Shown: positions 1 through 9,400, numbered from the stretch's first letter. The stretch is 64,000 nucleotides of DNA from Actinomycetota bacterium (GCA_009702045.1 WLIV01000007.1:1-64000); one strand, 5' to 3'. The notes: generated from the letters alone by a model not told the origin. Made by a program: numbers and translations.

Positions 1-617
1 CGCTGCGCATGCAGGCCGACAAACCCGGCATCTACACCGGACAGTGCACCGAGTTCTGTGGTCTCAGCCACTCCCGCATGCGCCAGGCTGCGGTTGCACT
101 GAACACGGCCGATTTCCAGACCTGGGTCACGAACCAGACCGAGGCGTACGCCTCGCCCGAGGCCGGCTCCGCCGCCGCCGTGGGCCAGAGCACCTTCATC
201 GCCCAGTGCAGCCGTTGCCACCAGGTGAACGGTCTACAGGATGGCGACGGCAAGCCGGTACTGGCTGAACCCGACCTGTATGTACTCTCGGGCGCCGCGC
301 CGAACCTCACCAACCTGCTGACGCGTACCGCAATCGCTGGTTGGACGTTCGACCTGCTGACCACCACGTGCCGCGAAACGCTCTGGAATGCCCCGCCCGA
401 CGAGTTCGGTGCGCTGTATCTGAAGGGCATCACTGCTGAGTGCTTCAACGAGGCCAACCTGCGTGAGTGGATCCGTAATGCCCCGGCAATGAAGCCGATG
501 TACACCGACCCGAAGAACCTCGGCAGCACGGGCGGCAAGACCCGCGGCATGCCGGCGTTGGGTCTCACCGAGGCTCAGATCGACCAGATCATCGCCTACC
601 TGCTCGAGCGGAAATAA
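1..617 (+). CDS. ctaC: Cytochrome c oxidase subunit II with fused C-terminal cytochrome c domain (5' truncated)
   Basis: Subunit II takes electrons from cytochrome c through the CuA centre and passes them to subunit I in the membrane. Only the C-terminal part is visible; the reading frame (codons from base 3) is open to the window edge, so the first ATG at base 9 is internal. The CuA motif CTEFCGLSHSRM is complete (two Cys, His, Met). After a short linker comes a class I cytochrome c domain with heme motif CSRCH and a later Met-containing loop (APAMKPM). This fusion is typical of caa3-type oxidases. The subunit I gene follows after 15 bp, so the cluster is probably one operon. The N-terminal membrane hairpin lies outside the window. 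Confidence 0.93.
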   Translation, partial: LRMQADKPGIYTGQCTEFCGLSHSRMRQAAVALNTADFQTWVTNQTEAYASPEAGSAAAVGQSTFIAQCSRCHQVNGLQDGDGKPVLAEPDLYVLSGAAPNLTNLLTRTAIAGWTFDLLTTTCRETLWNAPPDEFGALYLKGITAECFNEANLREWIRNAPAMKPMYTDPKNLGSTGGKTRGMPALGLTEAQIDQIIAYLLERK

Positions 618-632
618 CAGGAGCTCCACGAG

Positions 633-2645
633 ATGGCCATCATCGAACGAACTTCCGCGGTACCGGCGACCGTCAGCGGTGCCGGTGCAACTGCACTGCT
701 CACTCCGACCCAGTCGCTGGGTGTGTTTCGTCGCCCAGTCGCCGCCACTGGTTGGCGTGCCTGGGTGTTCACCGTCGATCACAAGAAGATCGGCATCATG
801 TATGGCTTCGTCGCCATGTTCTTCTTCGTGGTCGGTGGCTGCGAAGCCCTGCTGATCCGCCTCCAGTTGGCGGCACCCGACAACACGGTGCTCAGCGCCG
901 GTCTCTACAACGAGATGTTCACGATGCACGCCACCACGATGGTGTTCCTCTTCGTGATGCCGATGGCGGCGGCGTTCGCCAACTACTTCCTGCCGCTCCA
1001 GGTTGGCGCCCGCGACGTGGCCTTCCCGCGACTGAATGCGCTGAGCTTCTGGCTGTTCCTGTTCGGTGGCGTGTTTCTCAACACCTCGTGGTTCCTCGGC
1101 GGCGCGGCCGACGGCGGCTGGTTCATGTACTCGCCGAACAGCAGCCGTCTGTTCTCGCCCAGCCACGGCGTCGACTACTGGGTGCTCGGTCTGCAGATCA
1201 TCGGCATCGCTTCGCTAGTCAGCGCGATCAACCTGATCGTCACGGTGCTGAACATGCGTGCACCCGGCATGAAGTTGATGAACATGCCGGTGTTCACCTG
1301 GATGGTGCTGGTGGTGCAGTTCCTCCTACTGTTCGCCCTGCCGGTGATCACAGTGGCCCTGTTCCTGCTGAGCTTCCAGAGAAACTTCGGTGCAGCGTTC
1401 TTCGACGTCGGTAAAGGCGCCGACCCGCTGCTGTGGCAGCACTTGTTCTGGATCTTCGGACACCCAGAGGTGTACATCATCATCCTGCCCAGCTTCGGCA
1501 TCATCTCCGAAGTGCTCCCCACGTTCTCGCGTAAGCCGTTGTTCGGCTACAAGTTCGTGGTCTTTTCCGGCGCCGCCATCGGCTTCGTCGGCTGGGGTGT
1601 GTGGGCCCACCACATGTTTGCCAGTGGCCTCGGCCCGGTGAGCGTGGCCGTGTTCTCCGTCGCCACGATGCTCATCGCCATCCCAACTGGCGTGAAGATC
1701 TGCAACTGGACCCTCACGCTGTGGGGCGGCAAGCTGTGGTTCTCCACGGCAATGATGTTTGCCATCGGTGTCATCGTGCTGTTCAGCATTGGTGGCCTCT
1801 CCGGCGTTACCCACGCCGTCGCCCCGGCCGATACGCAGCAGACCGACACGTATCACATCGTCGGTCACTTCCACTACGTCATCGTTGGTGGCGCGGTGAT
1901 GGGCCTGTTCTCCGGCTTCTACTACTGGTGGCCGAAGGTGTTCGGCAAGTTGCTGAACGAGCGGCTCGGGAAGTGGAACTTCTGGCTGATGTTCTTCGGT
2001 GTGAACTTGACGTTCGCCCCGATGCACATCCTGGGCATGCAAGGTCAGCCGCGCCGTATGGTCGTGTGGCCCGAGAAGCTGACCGGTGAAGGTTTCTTCA
2101 ACCTCGCGTTCTGGAACAAGATCGCCACCCTCGGTTCGTTCACGATCGCTTTGGGCGTGTTGTTGTTCTTGATCAACGTGGTGTACACGGCGAAGAAGGC
2201 CGGTAAGGCACCGCTCGACCCGTGGGATGCGCGCACACTCGAGTGGATGACTGCCAGCCCGCCGAAGGAACACAACTTCGACACCATTCCCACGATCCAC
2301 TCGCTCGACGAGTTCTTCCACCGCAAGTACGAAGAGGTCGACACCGACAAGGGTCCGCGACTCGTGAGGGTGCGCTCCGCTGAAGAAGTGCTGGCAGCTG
2401 AAGAAGCGAAGGCTGACACCCACATCCACATGCCGTCGCCGTCGTACTGGCCGATCGTGCTGGCTCTTGGGCTGCCGATCATTGCCTACGGCGTGATCTA
2501 CAACTTGTTGCTGTCGGTGGTCGGTGCAGCGGTCCTGTTGCTCGGCGTCTTCGGCTGGGTACTTGAACCCTCTGTCGCTGAGGACAGCGACTACGACCCG
2601 CCGGCCGGTGGGTCCGAGACCAAGGAGCTGAGTTCCGTTGGCTGA
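633..2645 (+). CDS. ctaD: Cytochrome c oxidase subunit I (aa3/caa3 type) with C-terminal membrane extension
   Basis: Catalytic subunit that reduces O2 to water at the heme a3-CuB site and pumps protons. All metal ligands are visible: His99 (low-spin heme), HPEVY around residue 277 (CuB His and the cross-linked Tyr), the His pair in WAHHMF near 326, and HIVGHFHY near 408-415 (heme a3 and heme a ligands). About twelve hydrophobic segments occupy residues 50-530. At 670 aa it exceeds the usual ~550-580: the last ~70 residues add two hydrophobic segments (PIVLALGLPIIAYG; AAVLLLGVFGWVL) and an acidic tail. An AGGAG lies about 8 bp before the ATG. The stop overlaps the start of the subunit III gene. 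Confidence 0.97.
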   Translation: MAIIERTSAVPATVSGAGATALLTPTQSLGVFRRPVAATGWRAWVFTVDHKKIGIMYGFVAMFFFVVGGCEALLIRLQLAAPDNTVLSAGLYNEMFTMHATTMVFLFVMPMAAAFANYFLPLQVGARDVAFPRLNALSFWLFLFGGVFLNTSWFLGGAADGGWFMYSPNSSRLFSPSHGVDYWVLGLQIIGIASLVSAINLIVTVLNMRAPGMKLMNMPVFTWMVLVVQFLLLFALPVITVALFLLSFQRNFGAAFFDVGKGADPLLWQHLFWIFGHPEVYIIILPSFGIISEVLPTFSRKPLFGYKFVVFSGAAIGFVGWGVWAHHMFASGLGPVSVAVFSVATMLIAIPTGVKICNWTLTLWGGKLWFSTAMMFAIGVIVLFSIGGLSGVTHAVAPADTQQTDTYHIVGHFHYVIVGGAVMGLFSGFYYWWPKVFGKLLNERLGKWNFWLMFFGVNLTFAPMHILGMQGQPRRMVVWPEKLTGEGFFNLAFWNKIATLGSFTIALGVLLFLINVVYTAKKAGKAPLDPWDARTLEWMTASPPKEHNFDTIPTIHSLDEFFHRKYEEVDTDKGPRLVRVRSAEEVLAAEEAKADTHIHMPSPSYWPIVLALGLPIIAYGVIYNLLLSVVGAAVLLLGVFGWVLEPSVAEDSDYDPPAGGSETKELSSVG

Positions 2646-3264
2646 CATCGCAGTTCACGAAGCCGTGACCAGTCACGACGATCACGGTGCTGCCGGCCAC
2701 GGCAGCATCACAGGAATCAGCAACAACAAGCTGGCCATGTGGCTGTTCCTCGGCAGCGAGTGCTTGCTGTTCGGCGGCCTGATCAGTACGTACATGCTGT
2801 ACCGCGGTCGCCACGGTTCGGGCGTCGGTCCGGCCCAGTTGTTCGACATCCCGCTCACCTCGGTCAGTAGCTTCGTACTGCTGATGAGTTCGTTGACGAT
2901 GGTGATGGCCGTGAACTCGGCCAAACGCAAGGACGACCGCAACACGAACCTGTGGCTGACGGTGACTGCGTTGCTCGGCTCGCTGTTCGTAGGAGCGCAG
3001 GTCTACGAGTTCACGTCGTTCTACCACGAGGGTGTCGGCTTCACGACCAGCCTGTTCTCGTCAAGCTTCTTCACACTGACCGGCTTCCACGGTGTGCACG
3101 TCTCCATTGGCGTGATCATGCTGCTGGCGATGGTGGCGATCATTTCCCGCAACAAGGTGGCTGGCGACAAGGCCGAAGTCGTCGAGATGATCGGTCTGTA
3201 CTGGCACTTCGTCGACGTCGTATGGGTGGTCATCTTCACCCTCGTCTATCTGATCCCGGCCTGA
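2638..3264 (+). CDS. ctaE: Cytochrome c oxidase subunit III
   Basis: Non-catalytic core subunit of the heme-copper oxidase, stabilising subunit I in the membrane. It has 208 aa with five predicted membrane segments, as in short bacterial subunit III, and typical patches KLAMWLFLGSE, FTLTGFHGVHV and YWHFVDVVWVVIF. The start is TTG at 2638, overlapping the ctaD stop by 8 bp. An AAGGAG at 2622-2627 sits 10 bp upstream, inside the ctaD end, and supports this start and translational coupling. The N-terminus is rich in His and acidic residues (HDDHGAAGHGS), a feature also seen in the next gene. Confidence 0.95.
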   Translation: MADIAVHEAVTSHDDHGAAGHGSITGISNNKLAMWLFLGSECLLFGGLISTYMLYRGRHGSGVGPAQLFDIPLTSVSSFVLLMSSLTMVMAVNSAKRKDDRNTNLWLTVTALLGSLFVGAQVYEFTSFYHEGVGFTTSLFSSSFFTLTGFHGVHVSIGVIMLLAMVAIISRNKVAGDKAEVVEMIGLYWHFVDVVWVVIFTLVYLIPA

Positions 3265-3274
3265 GGTAACCCCA

Positions 3275-3619
3275 ATGAGCGCAGTCACCGAACACGCCGA
3301 GCAGGACGAGCACGCCGGGCATCATGCCCACGGCGGTGAAGAGCCGCACGTCCCCAAGGACTCGTACTTCATCAAGGTCGCCCTGTGGCTGGCCCTGCTG
3401 ACTGCGCTCGAGACCTCGACGTACTGGATCCACCTCGGCGGCTTTGCCACGCCGGCGCTGCTGATCATGATGACGATCAAGTTCTTCATGATCGTCATGA
3501 TCTTCATGCACCTGAAGTTCGACAACAAGCTGTTCAGCCTGATGTTCTACATCGGTCTGGGGCTGGCGATCTTCGTCTACTGCGTGGCACTTTCCACGTT
3601 CCAGTTCTTCGCTCGCTGA
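3275..3619 (+). CDS. ctaF: Cytochrome c oxidase subunit IV-like small membrane protein
   Basis: A 114-aa protein in the position where actinobacterial oxidase clusters carry the small subunit IV (prokaryotic cytochrome c oxidase IV family). The first ~30 residues are hydrophilic and unusually His/Glu-rich (EHAEQDEHAGHHAHGG), followed by three hydrophobic segments including LLIMMTIKFFMIVMIFMHL and FYIGLGLAIFVYCVALS. The histidine-rich head could bind metal, but this is only inference. It starts 10 bp after ctaE and ends 4 bp before ctaG, so cotranscription is likely. Confidence 0.85.
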   Translation: MSAVTEHAEQDEHAGHHAHGGEEPHVPKDSYFIKVALWLALLTALETSTYWIHLGGFATPALLIMMTIKFFMIVMIFMHLKFDNKLFSLMFYIGLGLAIFVYCVALSTFQFFAR

Positions 3620-3623
3620 CGCC

Positions 3624-4481
3624 ATGTTCGCGGCCGCACGGTTCGTGGACCCGTGGCGGTTCCAGCCCAACGTTGAGGTGTACCTCCTCGTTGGGTTCCT
3701 CGTCGCGGCGTACATCTATGTCGTGCGAGTCATCGGCCCGAAGGCGGTCCCCAGCGGCGCGGCCGTGATCACCCGCCGTCACCTGTGGTGCTTCGTCCTT
3801 GCGATGCTGGTGTTGTTCAGCGCCAGCACCTGGCCGATCCACCAGATCGGTGAGGACTACCTGTACTTCATGCACATGATCCAGCACATGATGCTGAGCT
3901 ATCTCCTGCCGCCACTGGTGTTGTTGGCAACGCCGGAATGGCTGCTGCGAGTCTTGATCGGTAACGGACGCACCTATCGGGTGGTCGCGTTCTTCACTCG
4001 CCCGGTCGTGGCAGCGGTCCTCTACAACGGCGTCATCATGCTCTTGCATGTACCCGGAATCGTGAACACCGCCACGGTGAACGGCCCACTGCACTACCTG
4101 TTGCACGTCGCCCTTGTACTCACTGCATTGCTGATGTGGGCACCCGTCGTGGGCCCGCTGCCAGAACTGCGGATGCGGCCAGCCGGAACGATGATCTACT
4201 TGTTCCTGCAGGGTGTGGTGCCCACGGTGCCAGCCATGTGGCTGTCGATGGCCGATAACCCGGTGTACCGCCACTACGGGCAGCAGGCTGTTCGTGTGTG
4301 GGGTATCAGCGCAATGGACGACCAGCAAGTCGCCGGCGTACTGATGAAGATCGCCGGTGGGTGGTACATGTGGATCATCATGGGCTACATCTACTTCGCC
4401 AGGTTCGGCAAGGAAGCAGCCGATGCCAACACCTATCGCCGTCAGCGACCTGTCACGGAATCGGTCGTTCGGCCAGGGTGA
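3624..4481 (+). CDS. ctaG: Cytochrome c oxidase assembly protein, CtaG (caa3) family
   Basis: Polytopic assembly factor of the caa3-CtaG family, required in Bacillus for active caa3 oxidase, presumably in CuB delivery. The 285-aa product has about seven hydrophobic segments and the typical stretch HMIQHMMLSYLLPPLVLL near residues 92-110; several Met/His pairs in membrane segments are plausible copper ligands. It lies 4 bp after ctaF. The 3' end overlaps the convergent HtrA gene by 29 bp, so no conventional terminator fits between them. Confidence 0.9.
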   Translation: MFAAARFVDPWRFQPNVEVYLLVGFLVAAYIYVVRVIGPKAVPSGAAVITRRHLWCFVLAMLVLFSASTWPIHQIGEDYLYFMHMIQHMMLSYLLPPLVLLATPEWLLRVLIGNGRTYRVVAFFTRPVVAAVLYNGVIMLLHVPGIVNTATVNGPLHYLLHVALVLTALLMWAPVVGPLPELRMRPAGTMIYLFLQGVVPTVPAMWLSMADNPVYRHYGQQAVRVWGISAMDDQQVAGVLMKIAGGWYMWIIMGYIYFARFGKEAADANTYRRQRPVTESVVRPG

Positions 4482-5613
4482 CATCGAAGGTGATGGTGGT
4501 TCCGTTGCGTTGGACGGTCACCTTCGTGGCGGAGCCTGGCGCGGTGGCCCGCAATGCCGTCTGCAGCTGACCCTGGGTGGAGATCTTCGTGTCGCCCACC
4601 TGTGTGATGATGTCGCCAGCCTGGATGCCGACGTCCGCCGCCGGTGTGCCGTCCTGCACGGTGGTGACGGTGAGGCCGTACGGCGTCTGGGCGACGTTGA
4701 CGCCGATGAAGCCGACCGGGGAGGCCTTGACCTCCTTGCCCGCCTTTAGATCAGCAAGCAGAGGCTTGATGGTTGCTACAGAGATGGCGAAGCCGACGTT
4801 CTGTGCGTCGGAATAGCCCGCAGAGTTGATCCCGACGAGCTCGCCGTTGGCGTTCACCAGGGCACCGCCCGAGTTGCCATGGTTGATCGCCGCGTCGGTT
4901 TGGATCAGACCGTGCAGCGTCACGGTGTCCGTTTCACGCAGGGTGCGGTCGAGTGCCGAGATGATGCCGGTGGTGACGGTGGGGGTGTCGCCCAGATCGA
5001 GCGCATTGCCAATCGCTACGACAGCATCGCCGACACGGAACTGAGTCGCATCAGCAAGTGCGAGCGGATGGAGATCCGTGGAGTCGGTGAGTTGCATGAG
5101 CGCCACGTCGTAGTCGGCAGAAGCGCCCAGCACCTTGGCTTCGCGTACGGTGCCGTCGGCCATCTTCACCGTGAATACCGGAGCATCGAGGGCCTTGCCT
5201 GCGTCGTCGGCGGCGTTCACAACGTGGGCGTTGGTGAGCAGCAGCCCGTCGTTGGAGATAATCACGCCCGAGCCAGCGGCGATCGGTGTCACGCTGCTGC
5301 CGACGCGGCTGGAGACCTCGATGGCCACCACTGCGGGCATCACCTTGGCGAGCAACTGGTGGAGGTCGCCGAGGGTCGAGGGATTGCCACTGCTGCTCTG
5401 CCCCGATGCAGTGGCCACGTACGTGACAGTGCCCCTGTCGGATTCGGTGAGCTTGACCGTCGTGTAGGCAACCCCTCCCGACAGCGCCACACACGCTGCT
5501 GCGGCGCCCACCACGCGCCCGACGCGAGAAGGGCGGCGGGGTTCCATGAGAGGAGGCGGTGGCGGCAACGGCGACGAAGCGGGGAAGTTGTCCAGATCAT
5601 CGAGCAGCGACAT
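4453..5613 (-). CDS. Membrane-anchored HtrA/DegP-type serine protease with PDZ domain
   Basis: Trypsin-like protease/chaperone expected to act outside the membrane on misfolded or regulatory proteins. The 386-aa protein has a Pro-rich cytoplasmic head, one membrane anchor (about 35-53, VVGAAAACVALSGGVAY), a protease domain with the triad His130 (TNAHVV), Asp169 (DYDVAL) and Ser248 (GNSGGAL), and a C-terminal PDZ domain (about 300-386). The start is chosen at 5613 because AAGGA lies 7 bp upstream; an in-frame start 33 bp further up has no such site. It diverges from a response regulator gene, and HtrA proteases are often controlled by neighbouring two-component systems. Confidence 0.92.
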   Translation of the reverse strand: MSLLDDLDNFPASSPLPPPPPLMEPRRPSRVGRVVGAAAACVALSGGVAYTTVKLTESDRGTVTYVATASGQSSSGNPSTLGDLHQLLAKVMPAVVAIEVSSRVGSSVTPIAAGSGVIISNDGLLLTNAHVVNAADDAGKALDAPVFTVKMADGTVREAKVLGASADYDVALMQLTDSTDLHPLALADATQFRVGDAVVAIGNALDLGDTPTVTTGIISALDRTLRETDTVTLHGLIQTDAAINHGNSGGALVNANGELVGINSAGYSDAQNVGFAISVATIKPLLADLKAGKEVKASPVGFIGVNVAQTPYGLTVTTVQDGTPAADVGIQAGDIITQVGDTKISTQGQLQTALRATAPGSATKVTVQRNGTTITFDVTLAERPIP

Positions 5614-5697
5614 ATACGCATCCTTACCGCTCGCAGCTGAAAACACGCTGAGGGCTGCTGAAGTGTTCTTCAGGACTCACCCTGCGACAATGCAGCT

Positions 5698-6357
5698 ATG
5701 CGCGTCCTGGTAGTCGACGACGAAGTGCGTCTCGCAAGTGCGATACAACGCGGCCTGCAGGCCGAAGGGTTCACCGTCGACCTTGCGCACACCGGAACAG
5801 ACGGCTTGTGGGCCGCCACTGAGCACAAGTACGACGCCGTCGTGTTGGACATCATGTTGCCGGGGCTGAACGGCTACCGGGTCTGCGCCGAACTGCGGAC
5901 GCGCGGTATCGACACGCCAATCCTGATGCTCACGGCGAAGGACGGTGAATTCGACGAGGCCGAGGCGCTGGACACAGGCGCCGACGACTTCCTTTCCAAG
6001 CCCTTCTCGTATGTCGTGCTCGTCGCTCGCCTCCGTGCACTCGTGCGTCGTGCTCGTGGGCGTGCCACCAGCGACCTGGTGGCGGGCAACATCACGCTGC
6101 AGTTGGGCGCCCGCCGTTGTCTGCTCGCTGGCGAACAGGTCTCACTCACAGCGCGCGAATTCGCCGTCCTCGAATACCTCGCCGAGCATGCCGGCGACGT
6201 AGTGGCCAAGCGCGACATCTTGGACAACGTGTGGGATGAAGACTTCGATGGGCCGGACAATGTGATCGAGGTGCATGTGCACGCGTTGCGCCGCAAGCTG
6301 GGAGCAGATGCAATCGAGACCGTACGCGGCGCCGGCTACCGCCTGGTCGATCGATGA
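5698..6357 (+). CDS. OmpR/PhoB-family response regulator
   Basis: DNA-binding output of a two-component system. The receiver domain (1-115) has the acidic pocket VVDDE, phospho-acceptor Asp51 (VVLDIMLPG), and the conserved Thr/Lys (MLTAK; Lys101 in SKPF). The winged-helix domain (about 125-219) shows LTAREFAVLEYLAEH and RKLGADAIETVRGAGYRL. It overlaps the kinase gene by 4 bp (ATGA), so the pair is translationally coupled. It diverges from the htrA-like gene across about 85 bp, a likely shared control region. The specific signal cannot be read from sequence. Confidence 0.94.
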   Translation: MRVLVVDDEVRLASAIQRGLQAEGFTVDLAHTGTDGLWAATEHKYDAVVLDIMLPGLNGYRVCAELRTRGIDTPILMLTAKDGEFDEAEALDTGADDFLSKPFSYVVLVARLRALVRRARGRATSDLVAGNITLQLGARRCLLAGEQVSLTAREFAVLEYLAEHAGDVVAKRDILDNVWDEDFDGPDNVIEVHVHALRRKLGADAIETVRGAGYRLVDR

Positions 6358-7730
6358 TCCAGCGTCGTCCGTCGCTGCGTGTGCAGGTGGCCGGTATCGC
6401 GACGGCGATCGTGGCCGTCACACTGGCCAGCACCGGGGTGTTCGTTACTCATTGGATGCGCACATCGTTGTTGCACGACGCCGACATGGAGCTGAGCGGC
6501 CAGGTGGCGTACGTGGCCCAGTTGACCCAGGTCGGCGAGTTGTCGTCGATCCTCGCGGCGAGCGGACCCGACACCGGTCAGGTGCAGGTGGTCACTGCTC
6601 GACGCGTGGTGGTGGCCGTATCGCCTGGTCTGGCCACGACCACCCGGCTCGATGTGTTCGACCCTCCGCCGGTGGGGCGCGTGTCGGCCCGCACGGTGCC
6701 GGGGGGCGTGGTGGGCAGTGACAGCGGCGCCGATTACCGCGTGGTCGCGCGCACCGTCAGCACACCGATCGGACCGCTCACTGTGTATGCCGCGTCGTCG
6801 CTGCATGCCGTCAACCACGCCGTGCGCATGCTCGCCCTGGGGCTCTGGGTAGGACTTCCGTTCCTCACGCTGCTGGCCGGGCTGGGCATCTGGCTCGTGG
6901 TCGGGAGGTCGCTGTCACCGGTTGAACAGATGCGCCGGGAGGTCGCGGCCATCTATCGGCCCGAGCAGCGGATCTCTGCTGGGGTGCGAGCGATTGAACT
7001 CGACCGGCTGGCCACGACGATGAACGATCTGCTCGATCGTGTCGACCAGGCAGCTGCCACCCGCCGTCGATTCCTTGCCGACGCGTCGCACGAACTGCGG
7101 AGTCCACTTGCATCAGCGCGCACCCAACTGGAGGTTGGGTTGGCGTACCCGGCCGCCACTGACTGGCCTGAAACGGCGCGCGAGGTGATGGTCGATATTG
7201 AGCGGCTGCAGGCGCTCGCTGGTGAGTTGCTGGATTTGGCGCGAGTGGAGTCGAGCGAGCGAGCACTGGCGCCAGAGCCGGTGGAGCTCCACGAGCTGAT
7301 CGGCGACGAGTTGGCCCGCTACGCCGACCCGCGCATTGCCGCCGATCTCGCCCCGGCTCACCTGTTGGCCGACCGGCGACTGATGGTGCGACTCGTGCGG
7401 AACTTGGTCGACAACGCTGTGCGGCACTCGGTATCGGTGATCACCGTCACGCTGACCAGCACGGCATCGGGAATCCGACTGCGGGTGTGGAACGACGGCC
7501 CGGCAATCCAACCGTCCGACCGCGAGCGGGTGTTTGCTGCCTTCACTCGGCTTGATGAGGCGCGGACTCGCGATGACGGGGGAGCGGGTCTCGGGCTGTC
7601 GATCGCTCGACGTGTTTGCGAGGTGCACGGTGGCACGCTCACCGTCGACGAGTGCACGGTCGGCGCTGCGTTCGTCGCCACGTTCCCGATCAGTCCCAGC
7701 GGAACAGGCGTGCCGCCAGCAGCGGCGTGA
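6354..7730 (+). CDS. Two-component sensor histidine kinase
   Basis: Membrane sensor that phosphorylates the adjacent response regulator. The 458-aa protein has a membrane segment at about 12-33, an extracytoplasmic sensor region of about 120 residues with no recognised domain, a second segment near 160-184, a HAMP-like linker, the H-box ASHELRSPL with His246, N-box NLVDNAVRHS, and glycine boxes ending GGAGLGLSIARRV. It overlaps the regulator by 4 bp, and its 3' end overlaps the convergent ABC permease gene by 41 bp. Confidence 0.94.
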   Translation: MIQRRPSLRVQVAGIATAIVAVTLASTGVFVTHWMRTSLLHDADMELSGQVAYVAQLTQVGELSSILAASGPDTGQVQVVTARRVVVAVSPGLATTTRLDVFDPPPVGRVSARTVPGGVVGSDSGADYRVVARTVSTPIGPLTVYAASSLHAVNHAVRMLALGLWVGLPFLTLLAGLGIWLVVGRSLSPVEQMRREVAAIYRPEQRISAGVRAIELDRLATTMNDLLDRVDQAAATRRRFLADASHELRSPLASARTQLEVGLAYPAATDWPETAREVMVDIERLQALAGELLDLARVESSERALAPEPVELHELIGDELARYADPRIAADLAPAHLLADRRLMVRLVRNLVDNAVRHSVSVITVTLTSTASGIRLRVWNDGPAIQPSDRERVFAAFTRLDEARTRDDGGAGLGLSIARRVCEVHGGTLTVDECTVGAAFVATFPISPSGTGVPPAAA

Positions 7731-8415
7731 CCGCTGCCCACGCGGCCAGCACGATCCAGCTGGTGCCCGGCTGGTTGCCATGTCCGCCAAGTGTCTCGCG
7801 CAGTACATCGGCCAAGGCTCCACTGGGCAACGCATGGGCGACGGCCCGGACGGCACCCGGCAGTTTGGCGAACGGGATGACCATGCCGCCGAGCAACAGC
7901 AGTACGAGATACAGGCCGTTGAGCGCTGCGAGGTTGATTTCGCCACGCAGCCGACCGGCCATGGTGAGCCCGATACCGGCGAACGCAATGGTGCCGACAA
8001 GTACCGCGGCGATCGCCAGCGCCCAGTTTGTGGACTGCGGAGCCCAGCCCAACGCATAGGCCACCGGGACGAGCACGGCGAACTGCACCAGCTCGACGAC
8101 CGCGACAGCAGTGATCTTGGCGGCGATGAGGAGCGGGCGGCCCAGCGGTGTGGCCCCCAGTCGTTTCAACACGTGGTACGTGCGCTCGAAACCGGTGCCG
8201 ATCCCGAGGCTGACCATCGACGTGCTCATCACCGCGAGCGCCAGCACGCCGGGGGCCAGAAAGTCGATGGGATCCTTCGTGCCGGTGGGAAGCACGTCGA
8301 CGAGGCTGAAGAACGTGAGCAGCAGCACCGGGATGCCGAGCGTGAGCAGCAGTTGCTCACCGTTGCGGCGCACGACCTGCAGCTCGGCGATGAGTTGAGC
8401 ACGAAAGCGAGTCAT
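7690..8415 (-). CDS. ABC-2 type transporter permease
   Basis: Membrane half of an ABC exporter. The 241-aa product has six hydrophobic segments and the general form of ABC-2 permeases. The start is set at the ATG at 8415 because it overlaps the stop of the ATPase gene by 4 bp (ATGA) and gives the usual N-terminus (MTRFRAQLIAEL); the upstream in-frame extension overlaps the ATPase coding sequence and is Cys/Pro-rich nonsense. The substrate is unknown; such pairs often export drugs, lipids or peptides. Confidence 0.88.
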   Translation of the reverse strand: MTRFRAQLIAELQVVRRNGEQLLLTLGIPVLLLTFFSLVDVLPTGTKDPIDFLAPGVLALAVMSTSMVSLGIGTGFERTYHVLKRLGATPLGRPLLIAAKITAVAVVELVQFAVLVPVAYALGWAPQSTNWALAIAAVLVGTIAFAGIGLTMAGRLRGEINLAALNGLYLVLLLLGGMVIPFAKLPGAVRAVAHALPSGALADVLRETLGGHGNQPGTSWIVLAAWAAVTPLLAARLFRWD

Positions 8416-9338
8416 GCTGCACCACCCTGGCCATGCTTGTCGTCCTTGTCCGCAGTGAGGCGACGGAAGACATCCTCCAGCCGCTGCGAACCGGCACGTA
8501 GATCGGTGAGTGGATGGCCCTGATCCGCCAGCCACGATGCCAGCGTCGCCATCAGCCGTGGGTGCGGTGGGGCGTCGATCACATATTCATCGGCACCGAC
8601 CTGGCTGGCGATCAGATCGATGGCTGCAGCGAGTGCGTGCACGTCGAGCGTGGGCGAACTGCGGAAGCGAATCTCGTCGTGACCGCGGCGTAGTTCCGCG
8701 AGCGTGCCGTCGGCGATGATCTGGCCCCGGTCGAAGATGACCACGCGGTCGGCCAAGCGCTCCGCCTCGTCGAGTTCGTGGGTGGCGAGGATGACCGCGC
8801 ACCCGGCGGCAGCGAGGTCGCGGATGATGCCGCGGATGGTGTCGCGACCGTTGACATCGACCCCGGACGTGGGTTCGTCGAGGAACGCAACCTCGGGTCG
8901 CGAGGCGAGCGCGAGCGCAAGCGAGAGCCGTTGCTGCTCGCCACCGCTGAGGCGCCGCCACGTTGCCTTGGCCCGGTCGGCGAGGCCCACCTGCTGCACG
9001 AGCGCATCGGCATCAGCTCCCTTGCCGTACAGCGCGCAGTAGTGCCGCACCGAGTCGGCCACCCGGGCTCCGGGGTACACGCCACCGGCCTGCAGCATCA
9101 CACCCATCCGCTCGCTGAGGCGGCGCTGATCGCGGGCAGGGTCGAGGCCCAGCACCCGCACCTCACCGGACGCTGCGCGGCGATAGCCCTCGCACACTTC
9201 GATCGTGCTGGTCTTGCCAGCGCCGTTGGGCCCGAGGACCGCCGTGATCTCACCGGCGGCAGCAGAGAACGACACCTCGTTCACTGCCACCAGGTCGCCG
9301 TAGCGCACCGTCAGCCCATTCACCTCGACTGCACTCAC
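8412..9338 (-). CDS. ABC transporter ATP-binding protein (exporter type)
   Basis: Energises the ABC-2 permease encoded directly downstream. It has Walker A GPNGAGKT, signature LSGGEQQRL, Walker B VAFLDEPTSG and the switch His in ATHELDEAE. The C-terminal ~90 residues form the accessory domain common in drug/lipid exporter ATPases. The GTG start at 9338 lies 8 nt after TAGCGT (9352-9347), consistent with a leaderless transcript. Its start faces serS across about 60 bp. Confidence 0.93.
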   Translation of the reverse strand: MSAVEVNGLTVRYGDLVAVNEVSFSAAAGEITAVLGPNGAGKTSTIEVCEGYRRAASGEVRVLGLDPARDQRRLSERMGVMLQAGGVYPGARVADSVRHYCALYGKGADADALVQQVGLADRAKATWRRLSGGEQQRLSLALALASRPEVAFLDEPTSGVDVNGRDTIRGIIRDLAAAGCAVILATHELDEAERLADRVVIFDRGQIIADGTLAELRRGHDEIRFRSSPTLDVHALAAAIDLIASQVGADEYVIDAPPHPRLMATLASWLADQGHPLTDLRAGSQRLEDVFRRLTADKDDKHGQGGAA

Positions 9339-9400
9339 GACTCACGACGCTAGCCGCAAGGTCCTGTGACTTCACCGGCCGCTCCAACTAGCGTTGAGGC

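Noticed and set aside
1326-2648. 440-codon open frame on the minus strand opposite ctaD
   Set aside because: Antisense shadow of a clear oxidase gene; rich in His/Arg/Gln with no domain, as expected for high-GC reverse frames.
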